A stretch of 45,864 nt of DNA, from assembly GCA_020025205.1 (NCBI GenBank), contig JAHHSO010000013.1, forward strand, positions 1 through 45,864, given 5' to 3'. This DNA comes from Christensenellaceae bacterium. Its GTDB lineage: Bacteria; Bacillota; Clostridia; Christensenellales; Aristaeellaceae. Below are positions 7,250 to 16,005 of this stretch, one piece after another; within the stretch, counting starts at the first letter, position 1, and each line of letters starts with the position of its first letter. Position numbers and translations under genes: made by a program. The notes below the pieces were generated by a model. That model was not told the origin of the DNA and ran no database searches. It saw only the letters and a program-made list of their open reading frames with translations.

Positions 7250-8458
7250 TTATACGGTCTTATGTTTGGATTGTGCAGTGGACTGGGGCGGCATCGGGTC
7301 ATCGGTCGGCAGTCCGCGGTCGGCCAGCCGCTTGGTGGCAATATGCCCAAGCAGCGTATACAGGATAGAGGTGACAGGAACGGCCGTCAGCATACCGACC
7401 AGCCCAAACAGACCGCCGCCCGCTGTGACGGCGAGCATAACCCACATGGACGGCAGGTTGATGGAGGTGGAGACAACACGCGGATAGATGAGGTTGTTTT
7501 CGACCTGCTGAAGCACCAGAATGAAAAGTACAAACCAGATGACCTGCGACGGGCTTTCGATCAAAACGAGGAATGCACCCAGTACACAGGAAATGATGGC
7601 GCCATAAATCGGAACCAATGCGCAAAACAGCATGATGACCGAAATAACCATGGCGTAGGGAAAGCGGAAAATCAGCATGCCGGCAAAACAGAGGGAGCTG
7701 AGGATGCAGGCTTCTGTACACTGAATGGTCACGTAAGAGAAGAATGTCTTGTGCACCATGGTTGCAATGCGCAGCGTGTTGTCACAGAAGGTCTTGGGCA
7801 GGAACGCATAGAGCAGTTTGCGGCATTGACGGGAAAGCGTCTCTTTGCGCAAAAGCACGTAAATAGCGAAAACAATCGAAATGATGACATGCGTCACATT
7901 GCCGAAGAAAGATGAGGCTTGCGAAACAACGGTCGAAATGGCTGCGCCGGCATACTCGCGGAGAAGCGCGAAGAATGTGGAAGCCAGCTGACCCAGATCG
8001 GGAATATAGGAAGCGATGACATCACGCACCTCAGGGTAGCCATCCAGCCAGTGAAGCAGTTCGCTGCACCAGTTCTGCGCAATGGGCACAAAACGCATGA
8101 TGGAGTTGGCCAGCGTAGTGACCGTTTGCGCGACTCTGGGAAGGACAATCACGGAGAAGATCAGAAGAAGCAGAAGAACAAACAAAATGGATAAAAGAAG
8201 GCTGACCGGACGGCGCGCCTTTTCAGAAAGAAACGGCTTGTCTTTTTTTGTCTTCTTGGAAAGCAATTTGCCAAAAAGGTGCATGGGGACACTTAGAAGA
8301 AACGCCAGACATGCACCCACGATAAAGGGCAGCAGGGAATCCACTACAACGGCCAGCGATCTGCCCACAACATCGAAGTGGCGAACAAGCAGCACAAGAC
8401 CCACCGTAAAGGCGGATAAGGAAAAAAAGAATCGCTTGGTATCGTGCGAAAGCTGCAT
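7250..8458 (-). CDS. AI-2E family (PerM/YtvI-type) membrane transporter
   Basis: 402 aa from ATG 8458 with GGGAGG five bases upstream; a longer frame to 8524 lacks a ribosome site and would run past the promoter -10. The protein has about eight hydrophobic segments: two near the N-terminus, one after a basic loop around residue 65, a long amphipathic stretch (~100-190), then a cluster of five in the second half with the conserved ALVPIYGAII and LVGMLTAVPV regions. This is the TqsA/PerM/YtvI superfamily, whose members have been linked to autoinducer-2 export or Na+/H+ antiport; the substrate here cannot be told. First gene of a three-gene minus-strand unit. Confidence 0.9.
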   Translation of the reverse strand: MQLSHDTKRFFFSLSAFTVGLVLLVRHFDVVGRSLAVVVDSLLPFIVGACLAFLLSVPMHLFGKLLSKKTKKDKPFLSEKARRPVSLLLSILFVLLLLLIFSVIVLPRVAQTVTTLANSIMRFVPIAQNWCSELLHWLDGYPEVRDVIASYIPDLGQLASTFFALLREYAGAAISTVVSQASSFFGNVTHVIISIVFAIYVLLRKETLSRQCRKLLYAFLPKTFCDNTLRIATMVHKTFFSYVTIQCTEACILSSLCFAGMLIFRFPYAMVISVIMLFCALVPIYGAIISCVLGAFLVLIESPSQVIWFVLFILVLQQVENNLIYPRVVSTSINLPSMWVMLAVTAGGGLFGLVGMLTAVPVTSILYTLLGHIATKRLADRGLPTDDPMPPQSTAQSKHKTV

Positions 8459-8931
8459 AATAACCTCCCAAAATAAAATGAAACGATTTGTGATGGACAG
8501 GCAAAACTGTCGGATGAATCTCATTATACTCTGTTTTTGAACAAAAAGAAACCATTTGTTTCAGCAGGACAATAAAAAAGGGAAAGTGTTGTGCGGCGGC
8601 GTGAAAAGATGCACAGGCGGAGTTTACAAACATTTTACATTAAGGTGATAACGAATTTGACGGGAAAGCGATATGATGCATACGGTATTGAAGAAACAAT
8701 ACAACAAAACGGATGGAAGACAGAAGAAAACAAAACGTAAAGCAGAAAACCGAAAATCCAAGGTGTGAACGGAAAAGAGACACGAAAAAATTACAGAATG
8801 CGGCATTTTTGAACGAATGAGGAAGCAGCAGTGGCGAAGAAAGAATGAAAAATGTTGTAAAACAAGCAGGAAAACAATTTTTTTAAGGGAATTATAAACA
8901 GTGGGATAAATGTCCGTGCTGGAGGTTCAAT
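8459..8931. other. Divergent AT-rich intergenic region
   Basis: About 470 bases without a supportable gene. On the minus side a TATAAT (8523-8528) could serve the permease operon, but its -35 is poor. On the plus side TTGACG (8657-8662) has only a weak -10 near 8681, followed by an 18-base inverted repeat, GTATTG-N6-CAATAC (8685-8702), a possible protein-binding site for the FRG gene. The rest is A-rich with no hairpin terminator. Confidence 0.4.
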
Positions 8932-9753
8932 ATGCAGGAGATTGTCATTCACAATTGGGATGAGCTTCAGCAGGCTGTCTTTGATGACGTTTGGGACGAA
9001 AAAATCATGCGCTACCGCGACAACCGCATGTATCGCGGCACAGCGGACTTGCAGTGGAATCTGGTACCGTCGCTCAATCGTGTCTGCGGGCACAATCTGG
9101 CGCTGGAATCTCAGGTCTTCAGGAGTTTTCGCAAGTACGGCTATGCGGAGCTGGCGGAGTATTCAGGATTCTGGCAGCTTCTTCCTGTGGCGCAGCATCA
9201 TGGGCTTCCCACACGTCTTCTTGACTGGACGTACTCACCGCTTGTTGCGGCGCATTTTGCAACAGAGGATACCAGCTGCTACGACAGGGATGGCGTTATC
9301 TGGTGTCTGGATGTAACTGATTTTAAACCGCTGCTGCCTGATCCGCTTCGGAAAAAGCTGGAAGAAAATGACAGCAATATTTTTACGGTTGGCATGCTTG
9401 AAAAGGTCATTCCGGATTTTGAAAAGATGGGAGAGCTTTCCGAAGAGCCGTATGCGCTTTTCTTTGAACCTTCTTCCATGATAGACAGGATCGTCAATCA
9501 GTATGCGCTGTTTTCCGTGGTTTCTGATCCGGCAGTTCTGCTTTCAGACATTCTCAAAAGCCGGAACATTCCATGCAGAAAAATCATCATCCCCAAGGAA
9601 ACCAAACTGGAGATTCGAGACAAGCTCGATTATATTAACATTTCTGAACGCATGATTTATCCGGGGCTTGACGGAATCTGCCGATGGATTACCAGACGCT
9701 ATTCTGCACTCGGCCCCCAATACAACAGCCCCCCTCAGAAGAAACCCGATTAA
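8932..9753 (+). CDS. FRG-domain protein
   Basis: 273 aa; ATG 8932 is six bases behind GGAGG. The FRG domain occupies the N-terminal half: YRGTADLQWNLVPSLNR (~34-50), then LLPVAQHHGLPTRLLDWTYS and PLVAAHFA (~83-110), which match the family's conserved QHxGxPTRLLDWT core. The remainder is an alpha/beta region ending in a proline-rich tail. FRG proteins are widespread in bacteria and phages with no settled biochemical role; some occur in mobile or defence neighbourhoods. Here it stands alone between divergent intergenic DNA and a sugar-type ABC operon, 56 bases ahead of the binding-protein gene, with no terminator between, so co-transcription is possible. Confidence 0.85.
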   Translation: MQEIVIHNWDELQQAVFDDVWDEKIMRYRDNRMYRGTADLQWNLVPSLNRVCGHNLALESQVFRSFRKYGYAELAEYSGFWQLLPVAQHHGLPTRLLDWTYSPLVAAHFATEDTSCYDRDGVIWCLDVTDFKPLLPDPLRKKLEENDSNIFTVGMLEKVIPDFEKMGELSEEPYALFFEPSSMIDRIVNQYALFSVVSDPAVLLSDILKSRNIPCRKIIIPKETKLEIRDKLDYINISERMIYPGLDGICRWITRRYSALGPQYNSPPQKKPD

Positions 9754-9759
9754 GGGCAT

Positions 9760-9777
9760 AAGCGCAATTGAGCGCTT
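9760..9777. promoter_or_regulatory. Palindrome upstream of binding-protein gene, possible operator
   Basis: AAGCGC-AATTGA-GCGCTT, with an overlapping inner element TTGAGCGCTTAA that resembles a LacI/GalR-family half-site pair centred on CG. It sits 32 bases before the start of the ABC operon. No T run follows, so an operator is more likely than a terminator. No regulator gene lies next to it. Confidence 0.35.
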
Positions 9778-9809
9778 AACCATAATAACTACTTCAGGAG
9801 GAACCTATC

Positions 9810-11045
9810 ATGAAAAAGTTTGTTGCTCTGATGGCTGCCGCCTTGATGCTCGTTGCACTTTGCATGAGCGCCAGCGCTGCGACCAAGGTGTCTGTGTGGC
9901 ACACCTTCACCGATGAACAGCAGGAAGCACTGGAAAAGTTTGCTGCGGATTTCAATGCCAGCCAGGACGAATACGAAGTCATCGTTGAATCCCAGGCTCG
10001 CAGCGGATTCCTGGACAGCGTTTATCAGGCGGTTGCCAATGGAGTCGGCCCCAACATCATTGTTGACTACGCCTCTACCGCAGCGGACTACGTGAAGGAT
10101 AAGCTGGTTGTGGATCTGAGCCAGTATATCTTTGATGAAGAAATTGGCATGGCTGACATTTACAACAGCCTGCCGGAAGCCATCAAGGCGGAAACCGTTG
10201 GCTTTGAAGACGGCGGCATGTATGCGCTGCCGGCTGTTACCACCGGTCCTATCTTCTTCATCAACCAGAACATCTATGATGAGCTGGGCCTGAAGGCTCC
10301 GACCACCTGGGAAGAGCTGGCTGAGAATTCCAAGATCATCTATGAGAAGAAGGGAATTCCCGGTTTCGCCTGCGACTCTCTGACGGACATGATGAATGCG
10401 TTTGTCATGCAGTCCGGTCTGGGCTACATTGATGTGGCCGAGAAGAAGGTTCTGTTTGACACGGACGAGTTCAAGACCTGGCTGGCATGGTTTGGCGAGA
10501 ACGTGCAGAAGGGCTACTTTGCTCTGAATCCGACCGGCGATTACTGGTCCAATGACTTTAACGCCTGCATGGTGGCTTCGTATCTGGGTTCCTGCGCGGG
10601 TGACAAGTACATTCAGCCGGATGGGTTTGAATACAGCGTTGCGCCGATGGTTCGCGGCGACAAGACCGAGTGGTACCCGTCCTGGAACCGTGGCCCGATC
10701 ATCTTTAACAAGGATGAGGCATCCAACAAGGGCGCTTACATGTTCGTGAAGTACTTCCTGACGCCGGAAGTCAACGTCGAATGGTGCAGTGCTATGAACG
10801 CGCTGTCCCCGTACGGCAGCACTCAGGAAACTGACGCTTACAAGGAATTTGCCGAGAATCTGGCTCCGTCTCTGAAGGCGGTTCAGGCGGATCTGGACGT
10901 TGCCGGCGCACTGCCGACCGTCGACGGCTCTTATGCTGTCCGCACGGCGCTGCAGGATGCGGCGATTGCTGTGGCTGGCGGTGTTTCTGCTGAAGAAGCA
11001 CTGGCAACCTGCGTGGCAACCTGCAACGCAGCACTTCAGGAGTAA
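9810..11045 (+). CDS. ABC transporter extracellular solute-binding protein (UgpB-like)
   Basis: 411 aa; ATG 9810 has AGGAGG eight bases upstream. Residues 1-23 form a signal peptide (K-K then a hydrophobic core, ending ASA-A). A Cys at position 18 is not in a good lipobox, so signal peptidase I cleavage is more likely than lipidation, although a Gram-positive binding protein normally needs an anchor. The mature part is a family 1 periplasmic binding fold (SVWHTFTDEQQEALEKF; GPIFFINQNIYDELGL; APTTWEEL), closest in style to UgpB/MalE-type proteins for sugars or glycerophosphate. It begins an import operon; a hairpin terminator directly after it should make this product more abundant than the downstream proteins. 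Confidence 0.9.
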   Translation: MKKFVALMAAALMLVALCMSASAATKVSVWHTFTDEQQEALEKFAADFNASQDEYEVIVESQARSGFLDSVYQAVANGVGPNIIVDYASTAADYVKDKLVVDLSQYIFDEEIGMADIYNSLPEAIKAETVGFEDGGMYALPAVTTGPIFFINQNIYDELGLKAPTTWEELAENSKIIYEKKGIPGFACDSLTDMMNAFVMQSGLGYIDVAEKKVLFDTDEFKTWLAWFGENVQKGYFALNPTGDYWSNDFNACMVASYLGSCAGDKYIQPDGFEYSVAPMVRGDKTEWYPSWNRGPIIFNKDEASNKGAYMFVKYFLTPEVNVEWCSAMNALSPYGSTQETDAYKEFAENLAPSLKAVQADLDVAGALPTVDGSYAVRTALQDAAIAVAGGVSAEEALATCVATCNAALQE

Positions 11046-11069
11046 TCCTCATCGAAAGTGAACGGCCGA

Positions 11070-11101
11070 GGCTGGCGGGCGTTTTGTCCGCCGGCCTTTT
11101 T
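11070..11101 (+). terminator. Intra-operon terminator/attenuator
   Basis: A 9-bp stem GGCTGGCGG with CCGCCGGCC (one G-T pair), loop of nine bases, followed by TTTTTCTC. It lies 25 bases after the binding-protein stop and 40 before the next start. Partial read-through would give the usual excess of binding protein. Confidence 0.85.
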
Positions 11102-11141
11102 CTCGCTTCTTATGACGGTATATGCAGAATTCGGAGGAATT

Positions 11142-12455
11142 ATGGCAAAACAGAAGCTCTTTGTCTTTATGATTGACGCACTGTGTGAGACTGACATCAA
11201 TTATATGCGGACGCTTAAAAACTTTGGATGGATGCTTGAAAATGGCGCTCTGGTGAAAGAGATGTTCCCGGTTTATCCGTCCTTTACCTATCCTTGTCAT
11301 GTCTCAATCATGACGGGCTGCTATCCAGACAAGCACGGCATTCCGCATAACGAGAAAGTACAGGCTGGTGTATATCCCGTGGAATGGTACACAAGCCGCA
11401 GTCTTGTTAAAAAGAAATTCCTGGCCGAATATGCGAAGGAAAAGGGATATTCGACGTGCCTTTTGAACTGGCCGGTTTCAGCCGGTGCGGATGTCGATAT
11501 CAACCTGCCCATGTGCGTTCCGATGGGGTATAACGGCGATAATCCGCGCCAGTTCTTCGAAGGGGTCTCTTCGCAGGAGGTGCTGGATCGGTACTTCTGG
11601 AAATATGGACATCTTGTGCGCAACATCAACCCGATGATGTGCAGCAGTCTGGATGAATTCACCAATGCTGTCGCACCGGATATCATCAGGGATTACGGCC
11701 AGCCGGATGTCATGTTTGTGAAGATGTGCGACCTGGATTCTGTTCGCCATAAGCTCGGCGTAGACAATGAAACCGCGAAGAAGCAGTTGATGAAGCATGA
11801 TTGCGAGCTGGGTGTTTTGATGGAGAGCATTCGCCGTTATGGCGATTTTGAACACACCAACTTTGTCGTCATGGGCGATCATGGGCAGACAGATGTGCCT
11901 CGGGTTTTGAATTTCAACCGTGTTTTTCAGGAAGCTGGACTTCAGACATTGGATGAAAATGGAAAGCTGGCGGCATTTGATGCATACTGCCATTCAACAG
12001 GCGGTTCCGGATGGGTTGAGCTGCGTGATCCGAATGACAAAGCGCTGTATGAACGTGTTTATCAGCTGCTCCTGAATGCCAAGGATAGTGGGAAATACGG
12101 CCTTGGATATGTGTTCACGAAGGAGGAAGCGAAAGAGCGTTTCCACCTGACCGGTCCGTTCGATTTCATCATTGAGGGCGAGACGCCGATGTCATTCAGT
12201 TTTGACCCCGCCGCTCCGCTCTTCCAGAAAACGGCCCCCGGTGATTATAAGACATCGCCCGGTTCCCATGGCGGTCTGCCATGGCTGGATCACAGGACGA
12301 CGTTCTTCGGGTGCGGCCCGGCGTTTAAGAAGGGTGCTTCGATTGACAAGGCAAACCTCGTAGATGAAGCACCGACAATGGCCAAAATTCTCGGCATTGA
12401 GATGGAGGATATCGATGGCCATTGTCTGGATGAACTGCTTAACGAAAACATTTAA
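11142..12455 (+). CDS. Type I phosphodiesterase / nucleotide pyrophosphatase family enzyme
   Basis: 437 aa from ATG 11142 (GGAGG five bases upstream). An alkaline-phosphatase-superfamily hydrolase with the full two-metal site visible: Asp12 (MIDALCETD), nucleophile Thr49 in YPSFTYPCH, Asp199 and His203 (DLDSVRHKLG), Asp246-His247 (MGDHGQTD) and His376 (GSHGGLP). Such enzymes split phosphodiesters or pyrophosphates of nucleotides and glycerophospho compounds. It has no signal peptide, so it acts in the cytoplasm. Its place between the binding protein and ATPase/permease genes suggests it processes the imported compound. The exact substrate is unknown; alternatives are phosphonoacetate hydrolase or phosphoglycerol-type enzymes of the same superfamily. 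Confidence 0.88.
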   Translation: MAKQKLFVFMIDALCETDINYMRTLKNFGWMLENGALVKEMFPVYPSFTYPCHVSIMTGCYPDKHGIPHNEKVQAGVYPVEWYTSRSLVKKKFLAEYAKEKGYSTCLLNWPVSAGADVDINLPMCVPMGYNGDNPRQFFEGVSSQEVLDRYFWKYGHLVRNINPMMCSSLDEFTNAVAPDIIRDYGQPDVMFVKMCDLDSVRHKLGVDNETAKKQLMKHDCELGVLMESIRRYGDFEHTNFVVMGDHGQTDVPRVLNFNRVFQEAGLQTLDENGKLAAFDAYCHSTGGSGWVELRDPNDKALYERVYQLLLNAKDSGKYGLGYVFTKEEAKERFHLTGPFDFIIEGETPMSFSFDPAAPLFQKTAPGDYKTSPGSHGGLPWLDHRTTFFGCGPAFKKGASIDKANLVDEAPTMAKILGIEMEDIDGHCLDELLNENI

Positions 12456-12507
12456 TAGGCAGAAACGGATGGCTTCTGCTAAAAAAAGAGTAAGGGAGAT
12501 ATGACCT

Positions 12508-13566
12508 ATGCGTGTTGTACTCGATCATATCACGAAGCGTTTTGCGGATGTGACGGCGGTCAGTGAGTTCAGCGCTACGCTGAAAGATGGGGAACTGGTG
12601 TCCCTGCTGGGCCCCTCTGGCTGCGGCAAGAGCACCCTGCTGAATATGCTTTCCGGCATTCTGCCGGTCAGCGGTGGCAAGATTTACTTTGACGATCAGG
12701 ATGTTACGATGATGCCGCCGGAAAAGCGCGGCATTGGCCTGGTGTTTCAGAACTATGCGCTCTATCCGCATATGACGGTTATGGGCAACATCTGCTTCCC
12801 GCTGGAGACACAGCGCATACCGAAGGCAGAGCGCATCGAGCGGGCACAGGAGATCGCAAAGCTGGTACATGTGGATATGCTGATGAACAGAAAGCCATCC
12901 GAGCTGTCTGGCGGACAGCAGCAGCGTGTCGCAATTGCGCGCGCGCTGGTGAAAAATCCGCGTCTGCTTCTTCTGGATGAGCCGCTGTCCAATCTGGATG
13001 CGCGTCTGCGCCTGGAAATGCGCGAGGAAATTCGCCGCATTCAGCAGCGTACCGGCGTGACGACCATCTTTGTTACCCACGATCAGGAAGAGGCAATGTC
13101 CATTTCAGACCGTATTCTTCTGATGAAGTCCGGCGTGCTTCAGCAAAACGATCTGCCGCAGAACCTTTACAACGAGCCGGCCAACCAGTTTGTTGCAGAT
13201 TTCCTGGGCAATCCGCCAATTAACAACCTGTCGGGTACTGTTGCAAACGGCGTGTTTACAACGACCGATGGAAAGGGCAGCGCCAAACTGGCTGTTTGTG
13301 AAGGCGTGGAAAACGGAAGGAAAGTCAATTTGTCTGTGCGCGCGGAGAGCTTTGTGCTGGCTGCTGATGGCCCCATTGCCTGCGAAGTGACCCATGTTTA
13401 TCAGATGGGCAAGGAAGAAATGGCGTACTTCCGCCTGGGTGATGCCGATTTTCGTGCCTACATTGATTCGGAAGAGGGCTTGAAAGTGGGAGACACTGTG
13501 CATCTTGCGCTCAAAAAGCGCGGAGCGTTCCTCTTTGATCAGGAAACGGGGGAGAGGATTCGATGA
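12508..13566 (+). CDS. ABC transporter ATPase, MalK/UgpC type
   Basis: 352 aa; ATG 12508 follows GGGAG by nine bases. All ATPase motifs are present: Walker A GPSGCGKST, Q-loop QNYALYPH, signature LSGGQQQR, Walker B LLLLDEPLSNLD and the switch His in VTHDQEE. Residues after ~240 form the TOBE/OB regulatory domain of the CUT1 (carbohydrate uptake) subfamily. It powers the two permeases encoded next; the following gene begins inside its stop (ATGA). CUT1 ATPases can be shared among several importers, so it may serve other binding proteins as well. Confidence 0.94.
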   Translation: MRVVLDHITKRFADVTAVSEFSATLKDGELVSLLGPSGCGKSTLLNMLSGILPVSGGKIYFDDQDVTMMPPEKRGIGLVFQNYALYPHMTVMGNICFPLETQRIPKAERIERAQEIAKLVHVDMLMNRKPSELSGGQQQRVAIARALVKNPRLLLLDEPLSNLDARLRLEMREEIRRIQQRTGVTTIFVTHDQEEAMSISDRILLMKSGVLQQNDLPQNLYNEPANQFVADFLGNPPINNLSGTVANGVFTTTDGKGSAKLAVCEGVENGRKVNLSVRAESFVLAADGPIACEVTHVYQMGKEEMAYFRLGDADFRAYIDSEEGLKVGDTVHLALKKRGAFLFDQETGERIR

Positions 13567-14483
13567 AAAAGCAGAAGCTGCCCACGGATCGTGAGCTGGA
13601 AAATCGCAGCTTTTTTTCAAAGATTGAACCTTATCTGTATCTGCTTCCATTTTTTCTTGGCATTTTGTTCTTTACGCTTTATCCGGTCATTAACGTCGTG
13701 GCGATATCTTTCAAAGAGGGATACAGCCATTTGACGCGCAGTTTCGATCAGTGGGGCATGGCCAACTATCAGACGGTTATCAATGACCCGCGTTTTGCGC
13801 AGGCCATCAAAAATACGGTGCAGTATGTGCTTCTGGTGGTGCCGATTTCAACTGCTATTTCTGTTGTTGTGGCGTATCTGCTCAATCAGAAACTGCGCTT
13901 TTCAGCGCTTTTCCAGACAGCCTATTTTCTGCCGATGGTCACATCGGTTACGGCTGTTGGACTGGCCTGGAAGCTGATGTACAACAAGAACTTTGGCATC
14001 ATCAACTATATTTTGTCGTTCTTGGGCGTTGACAAAATTCCGTGGCTGGAGAATGCTGCATGGAGTATTCCGGCGCTGGTGATTTTCGGCGTGTGGAACA
14101 TCCTGCCATTCACGATCATTCTGCTGCTTTCCGGCTTGCAGAACATTGATCCGCAGTATTATACGGCTGCACGTGTGGATGGTGCAAAGGGGCTGCGTAT
14201 CTTTGGGCGCATCACGGTGCCGCTGCTGGCGCCGACGATTTTCCTTGTGTGCATCGTCAATACAATTTCCTGCTTCAAAGTATTCTCGGAACTTTATCCG
14301 CTTTTCAACGGAAAGCCGGGCCCGTTCAACAACCTGTACACGGTGGTCTACTACATCCGATATGCGATGATGGAGAGCAGAAAGTATGGTGTGGCGGCGG
14401 CAGCGGCGCTGATTTTGTTCCTGTTCATTTTTGTGTTCACCATGGCGCAGCTTTTGCTGCAGAAGAAGACGAAGAGGGGGTAA
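13563..14483 (+). CDS. ABC transporter permease, UgpA/MalF-like
   Basis: 306 aa, six predicted membrane helices. Starts at ATG 13563 within the ATGA overlap with the ATPase stop, so translation is coupled. The cytoplasmic EAA loop that docks on the ATPase is YTAARVDGAKGLRIFGRITVP (around residue 200). The short N-terminus without an extra periplasmic domain fits UgpA/LacF rather than enteric MalF. It forms the import channel with the next product. Confidence 0.92.
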   Translation: MKKQKLPTDRELENRSFFSKIEPYLYLLPFFLGILFFTLYPVINVVAISFKEGYSHLTRSFDQWGMANYQTVINDPRFAQAIKNTVQYVLLVVPISTAISVVVAYLLNQKLRFSALFQTAYFLPMVTSVTAVGLAWKLMYNKNFGIINYILSFLGVDKIPWLENAAWSIPALVIFGVWNILPFTIILLLSGLQNIDPQYYTAARVDGAKGLRIFGRITVPLLAPTIFLVCIVNTISCFKVFSELYPLFNGKPGPFNNLYTVVYYIRYAMMESRKYGVAAAAALILFLFIFVFTMAQLLLQKKTKRG

Positions 14484-14487
14484 AGAC

Positions 14488-15312
14488 ATGAACAGCAGAA
14501 AGATTTCCCGATTCTTCGTATATCTCTTCCTGAGTGTAGGCGCTGTGATTATGCTGATGCCCTTCTTCTGGATGTTTACGTCTGCCTTTAAAACCACGCA
14601 GGAGATCAACAAGTTCCCGCCCCAGCTTTTGCCCAGCACCCTGAGCCTGACGAACTTCAAACGTGCATTTTCGATGGCACCGTTTGCGCGCTACTTTGTC
14701 AACTCGGTTGTGGTTATGGTCTGCTCGGTAGGACTGACTACGTTTACAACGATTCTGGCGGCATTTGCGTTTTCGCGCCTGCGTTTTGCAGGGCGCACGT
14801 TGATTTTTTCGCTGCTGCTGTCCCTGATGATGATTCCGTTTGAAATGCTCATCATCACCAATTATTCCACCATCGTCAATCTGAAACTCTGGGATACGAT
14901 CCCGGCGCTGATTCTGCCATTCACCAGCTCGATTTTCTATACTTATATTTTGAAGAATTTCTTCGATTCTGTGTCGGACAGCCTGTACTGGTCGGCTAGA
15001 ATTGATGGCTCGAGCAACTGGCGTTACCTTTGGAAGGTCATGGTGCCAATGGCGCGTCCGTCCCTGATGACGATTGTACTGCTTAACGCACTGGCAAGCT
15101 GGAACTCGTTCATGTGGCCCATGTACGTCATTTCCAGCGACAAGAACCGCACGCTCCCGTGGGGCTTGCAGGTGTTCACGACGGAGGCAGGTTCTTATCC
15201 GGAGCTGCTGATGGCGGCGTCTACCGTTGTCGTCCTGCCGGTGATCGTCTTGTTCCTCTTTGCCAGAAAGTACATTGTGCGCGGCGTTGCCCGCGGAGGA
15301 CTGAAGGGATGA
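14488..15312 (+). CDS. ABC transporter permease, UgpE/MalG-like
   Basis: 274 aa from ATG 14488 with GAGGGGG seven bases upstream; six membrane helices. EAA loop SARIDGSSNWRYLWKVMVP near residue 170. It pairs with the preceding permease. Its stop overlaps the start of the next gene (ATGA), which makes that small gene part of the operon. Confidence 0.92.
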   Translation: MNSRKISRFFVYLFLSVGAVIMLMPFFWMFTSAFKTTQEINKFPPQLLPSTLSLTNFKRAFSMAPFARYFVNSVVVMVCSVGLTTFTTILAAFAFSRLRFAGRTLIFSLLLSLMMIPFEMLIITNYSTIVNLKLWDTIPALILPFTSSIFYTYILKNFFDSVSDSLYWSARIDGSSNWRYLWKVMVPMARPSLMTIVLLNALASWNSFMWPMYVISSDKNRTLPWGLQVFTTEAGSYPELLMAASTVVVLPVIVLFLFARKYIVRGVARGGLKG

Positions 15313-15845
15313 TGTTGTATCATGCGTCCGATAAGGCGGGGCTGAACAGACTGATGCCCGCTATTTCGACGCACGGCAAGCCATATGTGTATGCCATCGG
15401 TTCGAAAGTTATGGCGATGCTCTTCGGTGCGCCTAAAGATGATTTTGATTTGCTTATTGATGCGGAAGAGGGAAAACCGATTCTGTTTGAGTGTTATCCC
15501 GGTGCATTAAAACGCATGTATTCGGGCAAGACCTGTTCTGTCTATCAGGTTAAAGCGGATGGTTTTCTCTCCAATGTCACCGGCTGGGATGAAGAGTGGG
15601 TGAATGAAAATCCGGTGGATGTTGAACAGGAAGAAATCATAGGCGACATATATGGCTGTATTCTGGAAGCTGCTCAAAACGGGCTGTGTCAGATTCACGA
15701 GTATGAGGATTCTGAAGCATATCTTCGTTTTCTGAGGGATGAATTGCAGGAACGAATCGAAATGTTCGGTCTCAGCGAGGAATGGATGAACAACGATCCG
15801 CGTTTTGCGCAGTATCATAACAGACTTCTAAAAAAACAGATATAA
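15309..15845 (+). CDS. Uncharacterised protein with YHxS/VYAIGSKVMA motifs, last gene of the import operon
   Basis: 178 aa; start ATG 15309 overlaps the permease stop and has GGAGG nine bases upstream (a second ATG follows at once). Soluble, no signal peptide. The N-terminal half has LYHASDKAGLNRLMPAISTH then PYVYAIGSKVMAMLF, a pattern recalling ADP-ribosyltransferase-like folds (YHxS ... VYA), but no catalytic Glu can be placed with confidence. The C-terminal half is acidic and helical. I have a memory of similar unnamed proteins in Firmicutes, usually not tied to transport. Function unknown; the operon link is by overlap only. Confidence 0.75.
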   Translation: MMLYHASDKAGLNRLMPAISTHGKPYVYAIGSKVMAMLFGAPKDDFDLLIDAEEGKPILFECYPGALKRMYSGKTCSVYQVKADGFLSNVTGWDEEWVNENPVDVEQEEIIGDIYGCILEAAQNGLCQIHEYEDSEAYLRFLRDELQERIEMFGLSEEWMNNDPRFAQYHNRLLKKQI

Positions 15846-15854
15846 AATTGTTTT

Positions 15855-15887
15855 AAGCAGAGAGTTTTCGGATTCTCTGCTTTTTTA
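15855..15887 (+). terminator. Terminator of the ABC/phosphodiesterase operon
   Basis: Stem AAGCAGAGA with TCTCTGCTT, 10-base loop, then a T run. Begins ten bases after the last stop. Confidence 0.88.
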
Positions 15888-16005
15888 GTCTGGTATGTTG
15901 AGCATGCAGTGTGAAAAGTTGTGCCCCGCTGGATAATTTTAAAATTATGAAGGAATACAGCTTTTTTGTATAGAATTAAATGAAACATCAAAGGAGAGAA
16001 CATTC

